Part shown: one piece after another, positions 16,777-24,719 of the stretch
Position numbering within the stretch: position 1 is the stretch's first letter
Layout: every line of letters starts with the position of its first letter
Assembly (NCBI GenBank): GCA_937922595.1
Contig: CALAIY010000032.1
Coordinates: 1 to 38,717, forward strand
Reading direction: 5' to 3'
Source of the DNA: an uncultured Verrucomicrobiales bacterium
GTDB lineage: Bacteria > Verrucomicrobiota > Verrucomicrobiia > Verrucomicrobiales > DEV007
Length of the DNA stretch: 38,717 nt
Program-made: the position numbers and the translations under genes
Notes under the pieces: model-generated
What the model was told of the DNA's origin: nothing
Database searches by the model: none
What the model saw: only the letters and a program-made list of their open reading frames with translations

Positions 16777-17664
16777 TCACGCCCCATCCCCCGCATCCGG
16801 CAAGCCTTTCCTATCAATCCGCCTCACCACCCAGCCCCGCTCACGAAATAACGCCAAAAGCCCACACTCACCAAAAAGGTGCGCGCCACCCACCGCCACA
16901 AAAGCCGTTTTCCCATCAGCCACAAGCACCTCAATCTTTCCCACCCAATCCCGATTGCGCTCCGAATGCAGCCGCTCCATCAACCCAGGAATCTCCTCCG
17001 CCCTCGCAAATAAGCGCTCGGTAAAAATTACCTCATCCCCATCCCTCCACGCCAAAAGAAGCGCCTCCCCCTGCCCACGCAGATCCCCTAAGTCACCAAC
17101 TACCGACCGCAGCATTCCCATCTTCGTCTCCAGTGGAAGCCCCCCAAAAAGCCCCGCCTGAAACTCCCCCGTCTCCAGCGGCACAATATCCACCCCACCG
17201 CGCCTCGCCCCCTCGCGCAGCCAACGATCCACCCCATACTCCGAATCCGCCCCCATCCTTCGATAAACCTCCATCGTGAGCGAGATCGCAATCATATGCG
17301 GAGGCATACGATCAACATAAGAAGGATCAAATCCCCCGTCCGAAAGGCTCCCGCGAAGCTCAGCACTCACATCATCTCCCAAAAGCACAGAAGTCGGCAC
17401 ATCATCCCCCGCCATCAGCGCAAATACCTCCCCAGCCTCCGAACTCCCATCCACCTCACACACGAGCCGATCCACTCGACCAAGAATCTCAGCATACACA
17501 GGATCAATTTTCCGATACTCTTCAGGAAGCACATGAATCGTGCCCCCAAGAAAAAACACCTCCCCCCTCCGCGTCAACTCATACACAAAACCTCCCCGCC
17601 CCACATCCCGCGAGCACCCCGCAAGACACCCCCACACAATCACCAAAAATATCATCCGAAGCAT
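16777..17664 (-). CDS. TraB/GumN family lipoprotein
   Basis: From the ATG at 17664 the protein has 295 residues. It begins with a lipoprotein signal ending in LAGC, so it is probably lipid-anchored. The open frame runs upstream to 17742, but that part crosses a tandem repeat and would mask the signal, so I chose 17664. TraB/GumN marks are FFLGGTIHVLPEEY (Gly-Thr-x-His), VCEVDG, GVDRWLREGARRGG, IVPLETGEFQAGLF and the C-terminal VAVGGAHLFGECGLL (Gly-x-x-His). The His/Glu set suggests a metal-dependent, Tiki-like peptidase fold; the substrate is unknown. It is the first gene of the aguBA group, but no direct link to polyamines is known to me. Confidence 0.85.
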   Translation of the reverse strand: MLRMIFLVIVWGCLAGCSRDVGRGGFVYELTRRGEVFFLGGTIHVLPEEYRKIDPVYAEILGRVDRLVCEVDGSSEAGEVFALMAGDDVPTSVLLGDDVSAELRGSLSDGGFDPSYVDRMPPHMIAISLTMEVYRRMGADSEYGVDRWLREGARRGGVDIVPLETGEFQAGLFGGLPLETKMGMLRSVVGDLGDLRGQGEALLLAWRDGDEVIFTERLFARAEEIPGLMERLHSERNRDWVGKIEVLVADGKTAFVAVGGAHLFGECGLLALFRERGWVVRRIDRKGLPDAGDGA

Positions 17665-17678
17665 CCACCACCCTGGAT

Positions 17679-17706
17679 CTGAAAACTGAAAACTGAAAAC
17701 TGAAAA
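17679..17706. repeat. Four tandem copies of heptamer CTGAAAA
   Basis: Four perfect head-to-tail copies of CTGAAAA (TTTTCAG on the minus strand) lie in the 51-base gap between the divergent starts of the TraB/GumN gene (17664) and the flavin reductase gene (17716). The array sits where both promoters would be expected, so copy-number change could alter spacing in either promoter. Similar TTTTCAG runs occur in many genomes, so it may be neutral. Confidence 0.9.
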
Positions 17707-17715
17707 CTCCCCTTC

Positions 17716-18318
17716 ATGCACCTCGATCTCACCACCACCCACGCAAAAGACGCCTACAAAATCCTCTCCGGAATCGTGACCCCTCGCCCAATTGCGCTCG
17801 TCACGACATTAAATGAGGATAAGTCAATAAATGCTGCACCGTTTTCATTTTTCAATGTTTTAGGCGCCAGTCCACCGATCATCGGATTCGCCCCAGGTGA
17901 TCGCGAACCCGGAATCCCCAAGGACACGGCGAAAAACATCCGCCGCACGAAGGAATTTGTCGTCCATCTGCCGGACGAATCCATTGCCCAGCAAATGGTC
18001 GGCTGCGCCGCCTCATGGCCATACGGCGTCAGCGAACTCGCCGCCGTCGGGCTCACCACCACCCCATCGACCGCCCTCTCCGTCCCCCGGATCACCGAAG
18101 CTCCCGTCGCCCTGGAATGCGAAGAATGGGGCACCCTCAATATTGGAGACAATCGCCTCATCATCGGACGCGTCCTCCACGTCCATACCCGCAGCGGAAT
18201 CCTCAATCCCGAGACCCTTCACATCGAAGAAAACGCCTACCACCCCATCGGACGCGTGCACGGACCAGACGGCTACTGCACCACGAGAGATCAATTCAAA
18301 GTAGAGCGCCCAGAATAA
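17716..18318 (+). CDS. Flavin reductase-like FMN-binding protein
   Basis: 200 residues. The split-barrel flavin reductase fold is recognised from ILSGIVTPRPIALVTTLNED, NAAPFSFFNVLGASPPIIGF and DTAKNIRRTKEFVVHLPDE, with the C-terminal HPIGRVHGPDGYCTTRDQF. This pattern is closest to the flavoredoxin branch, which binds FMN and transfers electrons from NAD(P)H or other donors; the partner is not evident. It is transcribed divergently from the TraB/GumN gene and converges with the AraC gene, 4 bases apart. Confidence 0.9.
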   Translation: MHLDLTTTHAKDAYKILSGIVTPRPIALVTTLNEDKSINAAPFSFFNVLGASPPIIGFAPGDREPGIPKDTAKNIRRTKEFVVHLPDESIAQQMVGCAASWPYGVSELAAVGLTTTPSTALSVPRITEAPVALECEEWGTLNIGDNRLIIGRVLHVHTRSGILNPETLHIEENAYHPIGRVHGPDGYCTTRDQFKVERPE

Positions 18319-18322
18319 AGCC

Positions 18323-19183
18323 TCAAAGCGGCTCAATCTTCATCGGCGTGCGCCGCCAGGCACTCGGAGTCATCCCAGCCTGCTTGCGGAACCACCTGGA
18401 AAAATAGTTCGCATCCTTCATCCCCACCGCTTTCGCCACATCCGCGATCGACTTCCGCTGGTCGCCAAGCATACGCTGAGAATGCTGGAGTTTCAGCCGT
18501 GCCCGGAGCTGGCCGAGCGTGAGCCCGCACTCCGAGCGCACCGCCCGATTCAGATGATCCTGCTGGTAGCCCGTCATCGCCGCAATATCGCCAAGAGTCG
18601 CGTCCCTACCCGCCCCCTGCCCTGCATCCGCCCGCTCAAAAGCACGCTCGACCATTCGCGTCATCCCCAGATTTCGCCGATCACCATAGCGATTCACCGG
18701 CCGCAACCAGCCCGAGCATTTCAACGCAATATGCAGGATCTCAAAAATGGCCACCCCCACCATCAGCTGCACCTCCTTCGCCCGCTCATCACGAATCAAA
18801 AAAAGCTTTCCCGCCGCCGCCCGCACCTTCGCCAATTCCGATTCTGGAAGATGCGTGCACACATGAACCGGCCAGGATGACTGCTCAAGATCCATATCGA
18901 TCACCAGATTTGTAGGCCTCCGTGCCGTGCTTTTTTCCAGCCGGCTCCGCACCCCCGGCGGCACCACAAAGACTGATCCCGGCCGCGCCGCAAACGCCTC
19001 CCCCTCGACTCGTTGATGCCCCGTCCCGAGCAGACAAATCATCATCCTCGTGTGATTCACATGGGAGTTCTCAGTCCATTTTGGCCCCGAAGTCTCCTGA
19101 TTAAGCTGAATTTTCTTCACCCGAAGACCGGGAGAGCGGAGATCAAGCCCCTGAATTAAGAGCGGACGATAATTCTTTAACAT
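18323..19183 (-). CDS. AraC-family transcriptional regulator
   Basis: 286 residues. The N-terminal part (about 1-150) is a cupin-like sensing arm (CLLGTGHQRVEGEAFAARPG, FVVPPGVRSRLEK). The C-terminal part (about 180-280) carries the two AraC helix-turn-helix units: TLGDIAAMTGYQQDHLNRAV, then SIADVAKAVGMKDANYFSRW followed by FRKQAGMTPSAWR. The gene is divergent from the TIM-barrel epimerase at 19327, with a 143-base gap that is AT-rich near 19183 (a TATAAT lies at 19187-19192). A natural guess is that it controls that gene in response to a sugar-like ligand, but no operator is recognisable. Confidence 0.93.
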   Translation of the reverse strand: MLKNYRPLLIQGLDLRSPGLRVKKIQLNQETSGPKWTENSHVNHTRMMICLLGTGHQRVEGEAFAARPGSVFVVPPGVRSRLEKSTARRPTNLVIDMDLEQSSWPVHVCTHLPESELAKVRAAAGKLFLIRDERAKEVQLMVGVAIFEILHIALKCSGWLRPVNRYGDRRNLGMTRMVERAFERADAGQGAGRDATLGDIAAMTGYQQDHLNRAVRSECGLTLGQLRARLKLQHSQRMLGDQRKSIADVAKAVGMKDANYFSRWFRKQAGMTPSAWRRTPMKIEPL

Positions 19184-19326
19184 TTATATAATACAGCCAA
19201 TACCTGGACTCTTTATTAGTCGCTTCAATCCAGAACTTCTAGCCTTTTCATCGCTCATTTTCTAAATCTTGCCCTTCCCTTCCCCCACAACCTGCACGAT
19301 CCCATAGCCAGCCCCAGAATCAAACA

Positions 19327-20148
19327 ATGCCACCGCGCCTCTCACTCCACACCATCACCACAAAACCCTGGTCTCCCCATCAGTGCATCGACCACTATTC
19401 GAAAGCCGGAATCAGCGGCATCACCTTCTGGCGCGAAGACTTCGAATCGACCTCTCCTAAGGATCTCGGCCAAGCCGCCCGCGACGCCGGACTTGAAGTG
19501 ACCTCCCTTGCCTGCGGCGGCAATTTCCCCGCCCCCACGGAAGCCGAGCGGGACAAGATCATCGACGAAAATTTCCACGCCATCGACCAGGCTGCCGAAT
19601 GCGGTGCTCCCACCCTCGTCCTCGTCTGTGGCTCCCGCACCGATCAATCGCTCGCAATGAACCGCGGCCAAATCATCGATGGCATCGCCGAATGCCTCGA
19701 TCACGCCGCCTCGATGGGCGTCATCCTCGCCATCGAGCCACTCCATCCAATTTACGCCGATACGCGCTCCGCAGTAAACACCATGCGATACGCCAATCAC
19801 ATCTGTGAAGTTCTCGGCCACCACGAATCCGTAGGAATCGCCTGCGACGTCCACCACACATGGTGGGATCCCGATCTCCTCAAGGAAATCGAGACCGCCA
19901 TCCGCGCAGGCGACTTCGCCTCATTCCACATCAGCGATTGGAAATCCCCCACTACAGATCGCCTCCACGACCGCGGTCTTCCAGGCGAAGGATGCATTCC
20001 CATTAAAGAAATCAGCGACACCATCTCAGCCAGCGGGTTCAAAGGCTTTACCGAAATCGAAGTATTTTCAGAGCACCATTGGGCGCGCCCACAAGAAGAG
20101 GTCCTGCAAGAGATCATCACCAACTGCGCCAAGATCTACGGCTCCTAA
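19327..20148 (+). CDS. Sugar phosphate isomerase/epimerase (AP endonuclease 2-type TIM barrel)
   Basis: 273 residues, xylose-isomerase-like TIM barrel. Metal-binding positions are seen in LAIEPLHPIYADTRSA (Glu), GIACDVHHTWWDP (Asp, His), ASFHISDWKSPTTDR (His) and GFTEIEVFSEHHWA (Glu). The Asp-Val-His-His-Thr-Trp-Trp stretch is typical of a subgroup of sugar isomerases/epimerases related to IolE and hydroxypyruvate isomerase; the substrate cannot be told. It faces a divergent AraC gene, a common arrangement for sugar catabolic genes. Confidence 0.85.
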   Translation: MPPRLSLHTITTKPWSPHQCIDHYSKAGISGITFWREDFESTSPKDLGQAARDAGLEVTSLACGGNFPAPTEAERDKIIDENFHAIDQAAECGAPTLVLVCGSRTDQSLAMNRGQIIDGIAECLDHAASMGVILAIEPLHPIYADTRSAVNTMRYANHICEVLGHHESVGIACDVHHTWWDPDLLKEIETAIRAGDFASFHISDWKSPTTDRLHDRGLPGEGCIPIKEISDTISASGFKGFTEIEVFSEHHWARPQEEVLQEIITNCAKIYGS

Positions 20149-20239
20149 ACTTCCCAAAGACTTCCAAGCGATTCGCAGTAAAAGAAAAAGATGCCCGGCC
20201 AGCCAGCGCCGCCCGACTCCCTGAGAAAACTTCCACGCC

Positions 20240-21079
20240 ATGCCTGCCCCCCTCCCCTCCTTCACCCTCGGTAAATACACGCTCGCCGAAAACGAAGCCC
20301 CCGCGCTCCCACTCTTCATCCTCGGCCCATGCGCCATCGAATCCCCAGATTTCACCTGGGAAATGGCACGCGAAATCAAAGCCATCGCAGAAAAGGTAGG
20401 CGTCTCCTTCGTCTTCAAAGCCTCCTACGACAAAGCCAATCGCACCTCCGTAGGCTCCTATCGCGGCGTGGGCATTGAAGACGGCTGCAAGCTCCTCGGC
20501 GAAATCGGCGAGGACCTCGGCGTCCCCGTCACCACCGATATCCACCTCCCCGAGCACGCAGCCATCGCCGGCGAGCACATCGATCTGCTCCAGATTCCCG
20601 CCTTCCTCTGCCGCCAAACTGATCTCCTCGAAGCTGCCGCAAAAACCGGTCGCGCCGTGAACGTGAAAAAAGGCCAGTTTCTCGCCCCCTGGGATATGAA
20701 GCCAGTGCTCGAAAAAATGGCACACTTCGGCTGCGAAAACGTCCTCCTCACCGAGCGCGGCACCACCTTCGGCTACAACAACCTCGTCGCCGACATGCGC
20801 TCGCTCCCCTGGATGCGCGACCTCGGCGCCCGCGTCTGCTTCGATGCCACCCACTCCGTCCAGCGCCCCGGCGGCCTCGGCGGAACCACCGGAGGCGATG
20901 GAGCCCTCGCCCCCGTCCTCGCAAAATCCGCAGTAGCAGCCGGCGTAGACGCCATCTTCATGGAAACCCACAAAGACCCCGCCAACGCCCTCTCAGACGG
21001 ACCAAACCAAGTCCCCCTAGCCAATCTCGAAAAAACACTCACCACCCTCGCCGCCGTCCACCGCGCCGCCCATGGGTAA
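20240..21079 (+). CDS. kdsA: 3-deoxy-8-phosphooctulonate synthase (KDO-8-P synthase)
   Basis: 279 residues, full length. Motifs: FILGPCAIESPDFTWEMA, FKASYDKANRTSVGSYRGVG (phosphate/PEP binding), DIHLPEHA, LQIPAFLCRQTDLLEAA, VNVKKGQFLAPWDMKPV and FDATHSVQRPGGLGGTTGGD. It condenses phosphoenolpyruvate with arabinose 5-phosphate to make KDO-8-phosphate for lipopolysaccharide, which shows a Gram-negative envelope. C31 in GPCAIES is at the position of the metal-ligand Cys of the metal-dependent class (Aquifex type), where the E. coli enzyme has Asn, so this is probably a metal-dependent KdsA. It follows the epimerase by 91 bases. Confidence 0.95.
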   Translation: MPAPLPSFTLGKYTLAENEAPALPLFILGPCAIESPDFTWEMAREIKAIAEKVGVSFVFKASYDKANRTSVGSYRGVGIEDGCKLLGEIGEDLGVPVTTDIHLPEHAAIAGEHIDLLQIPAFLCRQTDLLEAAAKTGRAVNVKKGQFLAPWDMKPVLEKMAHFGCENVLLTERGTTFGYNNLVADMRSLPWMRDLGARVCFDATHSVQRPGGLGGTTGGDGALAPVLAKSAVAAGVDAIFMETHKDPANALSDGPNQVPLANLEKTLTTLAAVHRAAHG

Positions 21080-21345
21080 CTAACGAGCGTTTAAGCTCTC
21101 AGCTGCCATTGCCCCTCCGCTAAAGGACGTTTCCCTGCCGGGTGCAGTAACGTCTTCTTCGTATGAGAACGATGAAAGCCAAGGCGCCTCGCCCGCTTTC
21201 ACAAAAGAGATGGTGCACTCACGCCACCCCCACGATCTCAACTAAGATCTCGCCTAAATAGACGTTTTACCCTTGAAGCTAGGTGGCTCGCCCGCTAGCC
21301 TAAAACCCGGGATTTAGCGCTCTCTGCGCCATTTCCCACGCAAAA
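21080..21345. repeat. Repeated foldable units upstream of prepilin-type gene
   Basis: The 293-base gap between kdsA and the prepilin-type gene contains diverged copies of one unit. The best block, G-Y-G-S-CTCGCCCGCT, occurs at about 21185-21198 and 21283-21296. A second block (TTTA, GCTCTC, GC, GCCATT, CCC) occurs at 21091-21115 and 21313-21337, with a weaker copy at 21208-21233. ACGTTT precedes the first block in both full units. Each full unit can form a stem around CTCGCCC: GAAAGC/GCTTTC at 21174-21179 with 21195-21200, and GCTAG/CTAGC at 21278-21282 with 21295-21299. The stems differ in sequence but both pair, as expected of a selected structure. It could be a structured leader RNA of the prepilin-type gene or a dispersed repeat; the strand is undecided. 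Confidence 0.6.
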
Positions 21346-21372
21346 AAACATACATAATAAAAACCACAAGTA

Positions 21373-22044
21373 ATGAAAACAACCAAACGCAATCGGGGTG
21401 GATTCACCCTGATCGAGCTCCTGGTCGTGATTACCATCATCGCGACCCTCGCAGGCCTCTCCGTTCCCGTCTTCGCACGAGTACAGGAAAACGGCAATAT
21501 CACCAAAGGCTCAAACAATGCCCGCCAGATTTATCTCGCATGCAGCCTCTACTCCAATGACAACGACGGTCGCTTCCCTCGCGGAGACAGCGCCAACGCG
21601 GCGTTCCGCAAGCTCGTCAAGGACAAGCTTATCGAGAAAGAAGACGTCTTCGGGTGCCCCGGTAGCCCTTACCTCCCCGACAACGATTTAGGAGAAGCTC
21701 CTAATTATGCCGAAGCCGTCGAATCAGGCGAAAACCACTGGATGATGGTCAATGGACTCACCTCCTCTTCTGGCGGAGCAATCCCCCTCATCTTCGAAAA
21801 CGCTCTTGATACAAACACCAACCCACAGTGGGACGGAGCCGCCGCTGGACAGACCCTGCGCGGACGCACCTGGTCCAATGGCCGCGTCATCATCTGCACT
21901 GGTGATGGATCTGTCGCTACCTACAAGACCGACAATCCTGATGGAGTCGGATCGATCGAGCCTGACGGTAAGAGCGACAAAAATGTCTTCACCAAAAAGA
22001 ACATCAGAAGCGTACTCGACGTCCTAGGCGACGGTAACGAGTAA
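21373..22044 (+). CDS. Prepilin-type (pseudopilin) protein
   Basis: 223 residues. A short basic leader ends at the type IV prepilin peptidase site, RGGFTLIELLVVITIIATLA: cleavage after Gly, Phe methylation, then Glu at mature position 5 within a hydrophobic helix (about 12-32). The remainder is a soluble head with YSNDNDGRFPRGDSA, a pattern of the many verrucomicrobial/planctomycete pseudopilin-like secreted proteins, and a Gly/Asp-rich tail. No pilus assembly genes are nearby, so it is probably one of many dispersed copies using a shared secretion system. It ends at a strong terminator and starts behind the repeated units. Confidence 0.9.
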   Translation: MKTTKRNRGGFTLIELLVVITIIATLAGLSVPVFARVQENGNITKGSNNARQIYLACSLYSNDNDGRFPRGDSANAAFRKLVKDKLIEKEDVFGCPGSPYLPDNDLGEAPNYAEAVESGENHWMMVNGLTSSSGGAIPLIFENALDTNTNPQWDGAAAGQTLRGRTWSNGRVIICTGDGSVATYKTDNPDGVGSIEPDGKSDKNVFTKKNIRSVLDVLGDGNE

Positions 22045-22065
22045 TCCTTCCTCTCTCACTCACAA

Positions 22066-22102
22066 GCCGGCCACTGGATATCCTCCAGTGGCCGGCTTTT
22101 TT
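22066..22102 (+). terminator. Rho-independent terminator of the prepilin-type gene
   Basis: A 13-base perfect stem (22066-22078 with 22084-22096, starting GCCGGCCACTGGA) with a 5-base loop is followed by six T. It lies 21 bases after the prepilin-type stop codon. Its outer AA/TT bases make it partly bidirectional, so it may also stop the convergent VOC gene. Confidence 0.93.
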
Positions 22103-22133
22103 GTGCCCAGCAGAATCCCCCGAGAAGGAGAAC

Positions 22134-22478
22134 CTAGCGCTTCCGTGTAAGCATGATCTGATTCCCCTCCGTATCCGAGCACATCGCCAGATGCGGAGCC
22201 TCCCCATCTTCATCCTGCGGCTCGCGATCACATGTCCCGCCAGCGGCTACTACCTCAGCCGCTCCCTCCACCACATCGGCTACCTGGAAACTCATCCCCG
22301 TCCACGTCTTTTTTCCCTCGCCGCCACCATGAATCCCGATAGTTGCACCCGCGATTGTGAGCTCACTCACCACCTCTGATTCCTTCACCACGTGCGCTCC
22401 GAGCGCATCTCGGTAAAATTTCACTGCCCGCCCCATGTCCGCTGCCCAGATGATATATTTTGTGCGTTCTACCTTCAT
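22134..22478 (-). CDS. VOC-family (glyoxalase/bleomycin-resistance fold) protein
   Basis: 114 residues from the ATG at 22478 (MKVERTKYIIWAADM). An earlier in-frame ATG at 22505 would add nine residues without similarity to the family. Segments YIIWAADMGRAVKFYRDALG and CSDTEGNQIMLTRK are the usual start and end of single-module VOC proteins. The metal-binding pattern is incomplete (Tyr/Ile replaces the usual first His; the last Glu/Gln region is GNQIML), so enzymatic function is uncertain. It is isolated, convergent with the prepilin-type gene and divergent from yebC. Confidence 0.85.
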   Translation of the reverse strand: MKVERTKYIIWAADMGRAVKFYRDALGAHVVKESEVVSELTIAGATIGIHGGGEGKKTWTGMSFQVADVVEGAAEVVAAGGTCDREPQDEDGEAPHLAMCSDTEGNQIMLTRKR

Positions 22479-22569
22479 TCGCCGAACGTGCTGCAGTCCG
22501 GCCACACGTCAAACTTGAGCTTCCCCCGATCCCTCCTATCGTCCGCCTCACACCAATTTTACTGACCCC

Positions 22570-23283
22570 ATGGGAAGAGCATTCGAATACCGCCGCGCCT
22601 CAAAAGAAAAACGCTGGGACAATATGTCCAAGCTATACCCTAAGCTCGCACGGGCGATCACCCTCGCGGCCAAAGAGGGAGGAGAAGACCCCGAGGCAAA
22701 CGGCAAACTCAAAGCCGCCATCGCCACCGCAAAAGCGCAAAACCTCCCGAAGGACAATATCGAGACCGCTATCAAGCGCGCCTCCGGCCGAGATGCAGAA
22801 AATATCTCCGAGGCCAACTACGAAGGAAAAGCCGCCCACGGCGTCCTCCTCTGGGTCGAGTGCGCCACCGACAACCCCACTCGCACGGTCGCAAACGTCA
22901 AAAACCACTTCAAAAAATGCGGCGGTGAAGTCGTCCAAAGTGGAGCCCTCGATTTCCTCTTCCAGCGCAAAACCGTCATCGAATTCGATATCCCCGAAGG
23001 CACCGAAGCGGACGACATCGAGCTCGGCCTCATCGATGGCGGCCTCGAAGAATTCGAAGTAAACGACGACGGAAAAGCCTCCGCCTACGGCGCCTTCGAA
23101 AGCTTCGGCCCCCTCAATGCCGCGCTAGAAGCACTCGGCATCGAGCCCACCAAATCGAGCCACCAACGCATCGCTACCTCTCCCATCGAGATCACCGAAG
23201 CACAGATGACCGAGGTAGAGGAACTCATCGACCGACTGGAAGACGATGACGACGTCCAGTCGGTCTACACGAATATCGCTTAA
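22570..23283 (+). CDS. YebC/PmpR-family protein, YebC2-like
   Basis: 237 residues. It begins MGRAFEYRRASKEKRWDNMS and continues KLYPKLARAITLAAKEGG and NLPKDNIETAIKRASG, the conserved N-terminal domain. The remaining two domains are present (LWVECATDNPTRTVANVKNH, FDIPEGTEADDIELGLIDGG). The Gly-Arg-Ala-Phe-Glu-Tyr opening resembles the YeeN/YebC2 subgroup, not the classic start MAGHSKWANIKHRK. The family was described as transcription regulators; later work links members to translation at difficult proline stretches. Which applies here cannot be read from sequence. It converges on fumC with only 6 bases between. Confidence 0.93.
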   Translation: MGRAFEYRRASKEKRWDNMSKLYPKLARAITLAAKEGGEDPEANGKLKAAIATAKAQNLPKDNIETAIKRASGRDAENISEANYEGKAAHGVLLWVECATDNPTRTVANVKNHFKKCGGEVVQSGALDFLFQRKTVIEFDIPEGTEADDIELGLIDGGLEEFEVNDDGKASAYGAFESFGPLNAALEALGIEPTKSSHQRIATSPIEITEAQMTEVEELIDRLEDDDDVQSVYTNIA

Positions 23284-23289
23284 GCAGGA

Positions 23290-24678
23290 TCAGCCACCCG
23301 CCATCGTGGCGGGATCAAGCGCTTCAGTGAGTTGAGCCTCGGTAATCCCGAGCTCATCAAGCTGTTCCATACAGAGTTCGCGGACCGTCTTGCCAGTTTT
23401 CACCGAATCTTTCGCAATCTTAGAAGCTGGATCATAGCCGATCACTGGGGCGAGACTTGTCACCATCGAGAGCGAAAATTCGATCAAGCTGGAGCAACGC
23501 TCACGATTCGCCACGATCCCGGAAACGCACTTCTCGTTAAAAATAGTCGAAACGTTAGTAAGAAGACGCACACTCTCCATGAATGCCTTTGCCATCACCG
23601 GCATAAACACATTGAGATCGAGGTGACCATTTGCTCCGGACCACGTGATCGTACTCTGGTTGCCAAAGACACGAGCGGAAACCATCGTCACCGCCTCGCA
23701 CATCACCGGGTTCACCTTGCCTGGCATAATGCTGCTACCCGGCTGTGTCGCCGGAAGGGAAATCTCTCCAATTCCGCAGCGCGGCCCTGAAGATAGAATC
23801 CGAATATCACTCGCAATCTTAAAGAGGCTTGCCGCAATCGTATTGAGCTGCCCGTGCGCCTCCACCAAGGCATCCTTCGCCGCTTGCCCTTCAAAGTGAT
23901 TGTCGGCCTCCACAAATTCGATCCCAGTTTTCTCCGCAATAAATGCGATCGCCGCTGGTGGAAAATCCGGATGGCAATTTAGCCCAGTGCCCACGGCCGT
24001 GCCACCAAGAGCCAATTCGTGGAGGGCTTTCAATGCCTTGCGCGCCCGATCAATCCCGAATTCAAGCTGTTTGGCGTAGCCACCAAATTCCTGGCCAAGC
24101 CGCACCGGAGTCGCATCCATCAAGTGAGTGCGCCCGATCTTGAGCACGTCATGAAATTCTTCCGCCTTCGCCGCCAACGCCTGATGCAACCCTTCAAGCG
24201 CGGGCAAAAGATCGTCCTTGAGCGCAACGCCCGCGGCGATGTGCATCGCAGTGGGAAAGGTGTCGTTCGAAGACTGCCCTTGATTCACATGGTCATTCGG
24301 GTGCACCGGATCTTTCGATCCTACAGGCTTTCCAGCGAGCTGGGAGCAGCGGTTCGCAATCACCTCATTCGCGTTCATATTTGTACTCGTCCCTGATCCA
24401 GTCTGGTAAACGTCCACCGGAAAATGCTGGTCAAGCTTCCCTTGATACACTTCTTCAGCGGCCTTCTCGATAAGCGAGGTGATCTCTTTCGGGACATGCC
24501 CAAGTTCGCCATTGGTCCTCGCAGCCGCCCATTTAACAAGCCCGAAAGCTCGCACCACACCAGGATCTACGGCTTCGCCAGAAACAGGAAAATTAAGCAC
24601 GGCACGCTGAGTAGAAGCGCCGTAAAGAGCATCGTCGGGGACTTGCATGTCGCCCATGGAGTCGGATTCAGTACGCAT
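23290..24678 (-). CDS. fumC: Class II fumarate hydratase
   Basis: 462 residues, complete. The superfamily signature GSSIMPGKVNP is at 314-324, THLMDATPVRLGQEF holds the catalytic His (H185), and GSGTSTNMNANEVIANR and HPNDHVNQGQSSNDTFPTA bind substrate. It interconverts fumarate and L-malate in the TCA cycle without an iron-sulphur cluster. A 41-base gap follows the DoxX gene upstream on the same strand. Confidence 0.97.
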   Translation of the reverse strand: MRTESDSMGDMQVPDDALYGASTQRAVLNFPVSGEAVDPGVVRAFGLVKWAAARTNGELGHVPKEITSLIEKAAEEVYQGKLDQHFPVDVYQTGSGTSTNMNANEVIANRCSQLAGKPVGSKDPVHPNDHVNQGQSSNDTFPTAMHIAAGVALKDDLLPALEGLHQALAAKAEEFHDVLKIGRTHLMDATPVRLGQEFGGYAKQLEFGIDRARKALKALHELALGGTAVGTGLNCHPDFPPAAIAFIAEKTGIEFVEADNHFEGQAAKDALVEAHGQLNTIAASLFKIASDIRILSSGPRCGIGEISLPATQPGSSIMPGKVNPVMCEAVTMVSARVFGNQSTITWSGANGHLDLNVFMPVMAKAFMESVRLLTNVSTIFNEKCVSGIVANRERCSSLIEFSLSMVTSLAPVIGYDPASKIAKDSVKTGKTVRELCMEQLDELGITEAQLTEALDPATMAGG

Positions 24679-24719
24679 GTTAAAAAATTAAATGTAAGGA
24701 TTAGGAATAAGTGAATGAA

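Noticed and set aside
17665..17742. Upstream extension of the TraB/GumN frame
   Set aside because: It is partly made of the heptamer repeat read as FSVFSFQFS and would place the lipoprotein signal inside the protein; it also overlaps the start of the divergent gene.
20117..20971. 284-codon minus-strand frame opposite kdsA
   Set aside because: It is a Gly/Glu-rich shadow of kdsA's C-ending codons; kdsA itself is unmistakable.
21080..21345. Cyclic-di-GMP type I riboswitch
   Set aside because: None of the conserved GEMM blocks (such as the purine-rich GCAAAGC-type junctions) could be found in either strand.
21080..21345. Integron attC sites
   Set aside because: The stems do not carry the paired GTTRRRY/RYYYAAC ends, and no integrase is near.
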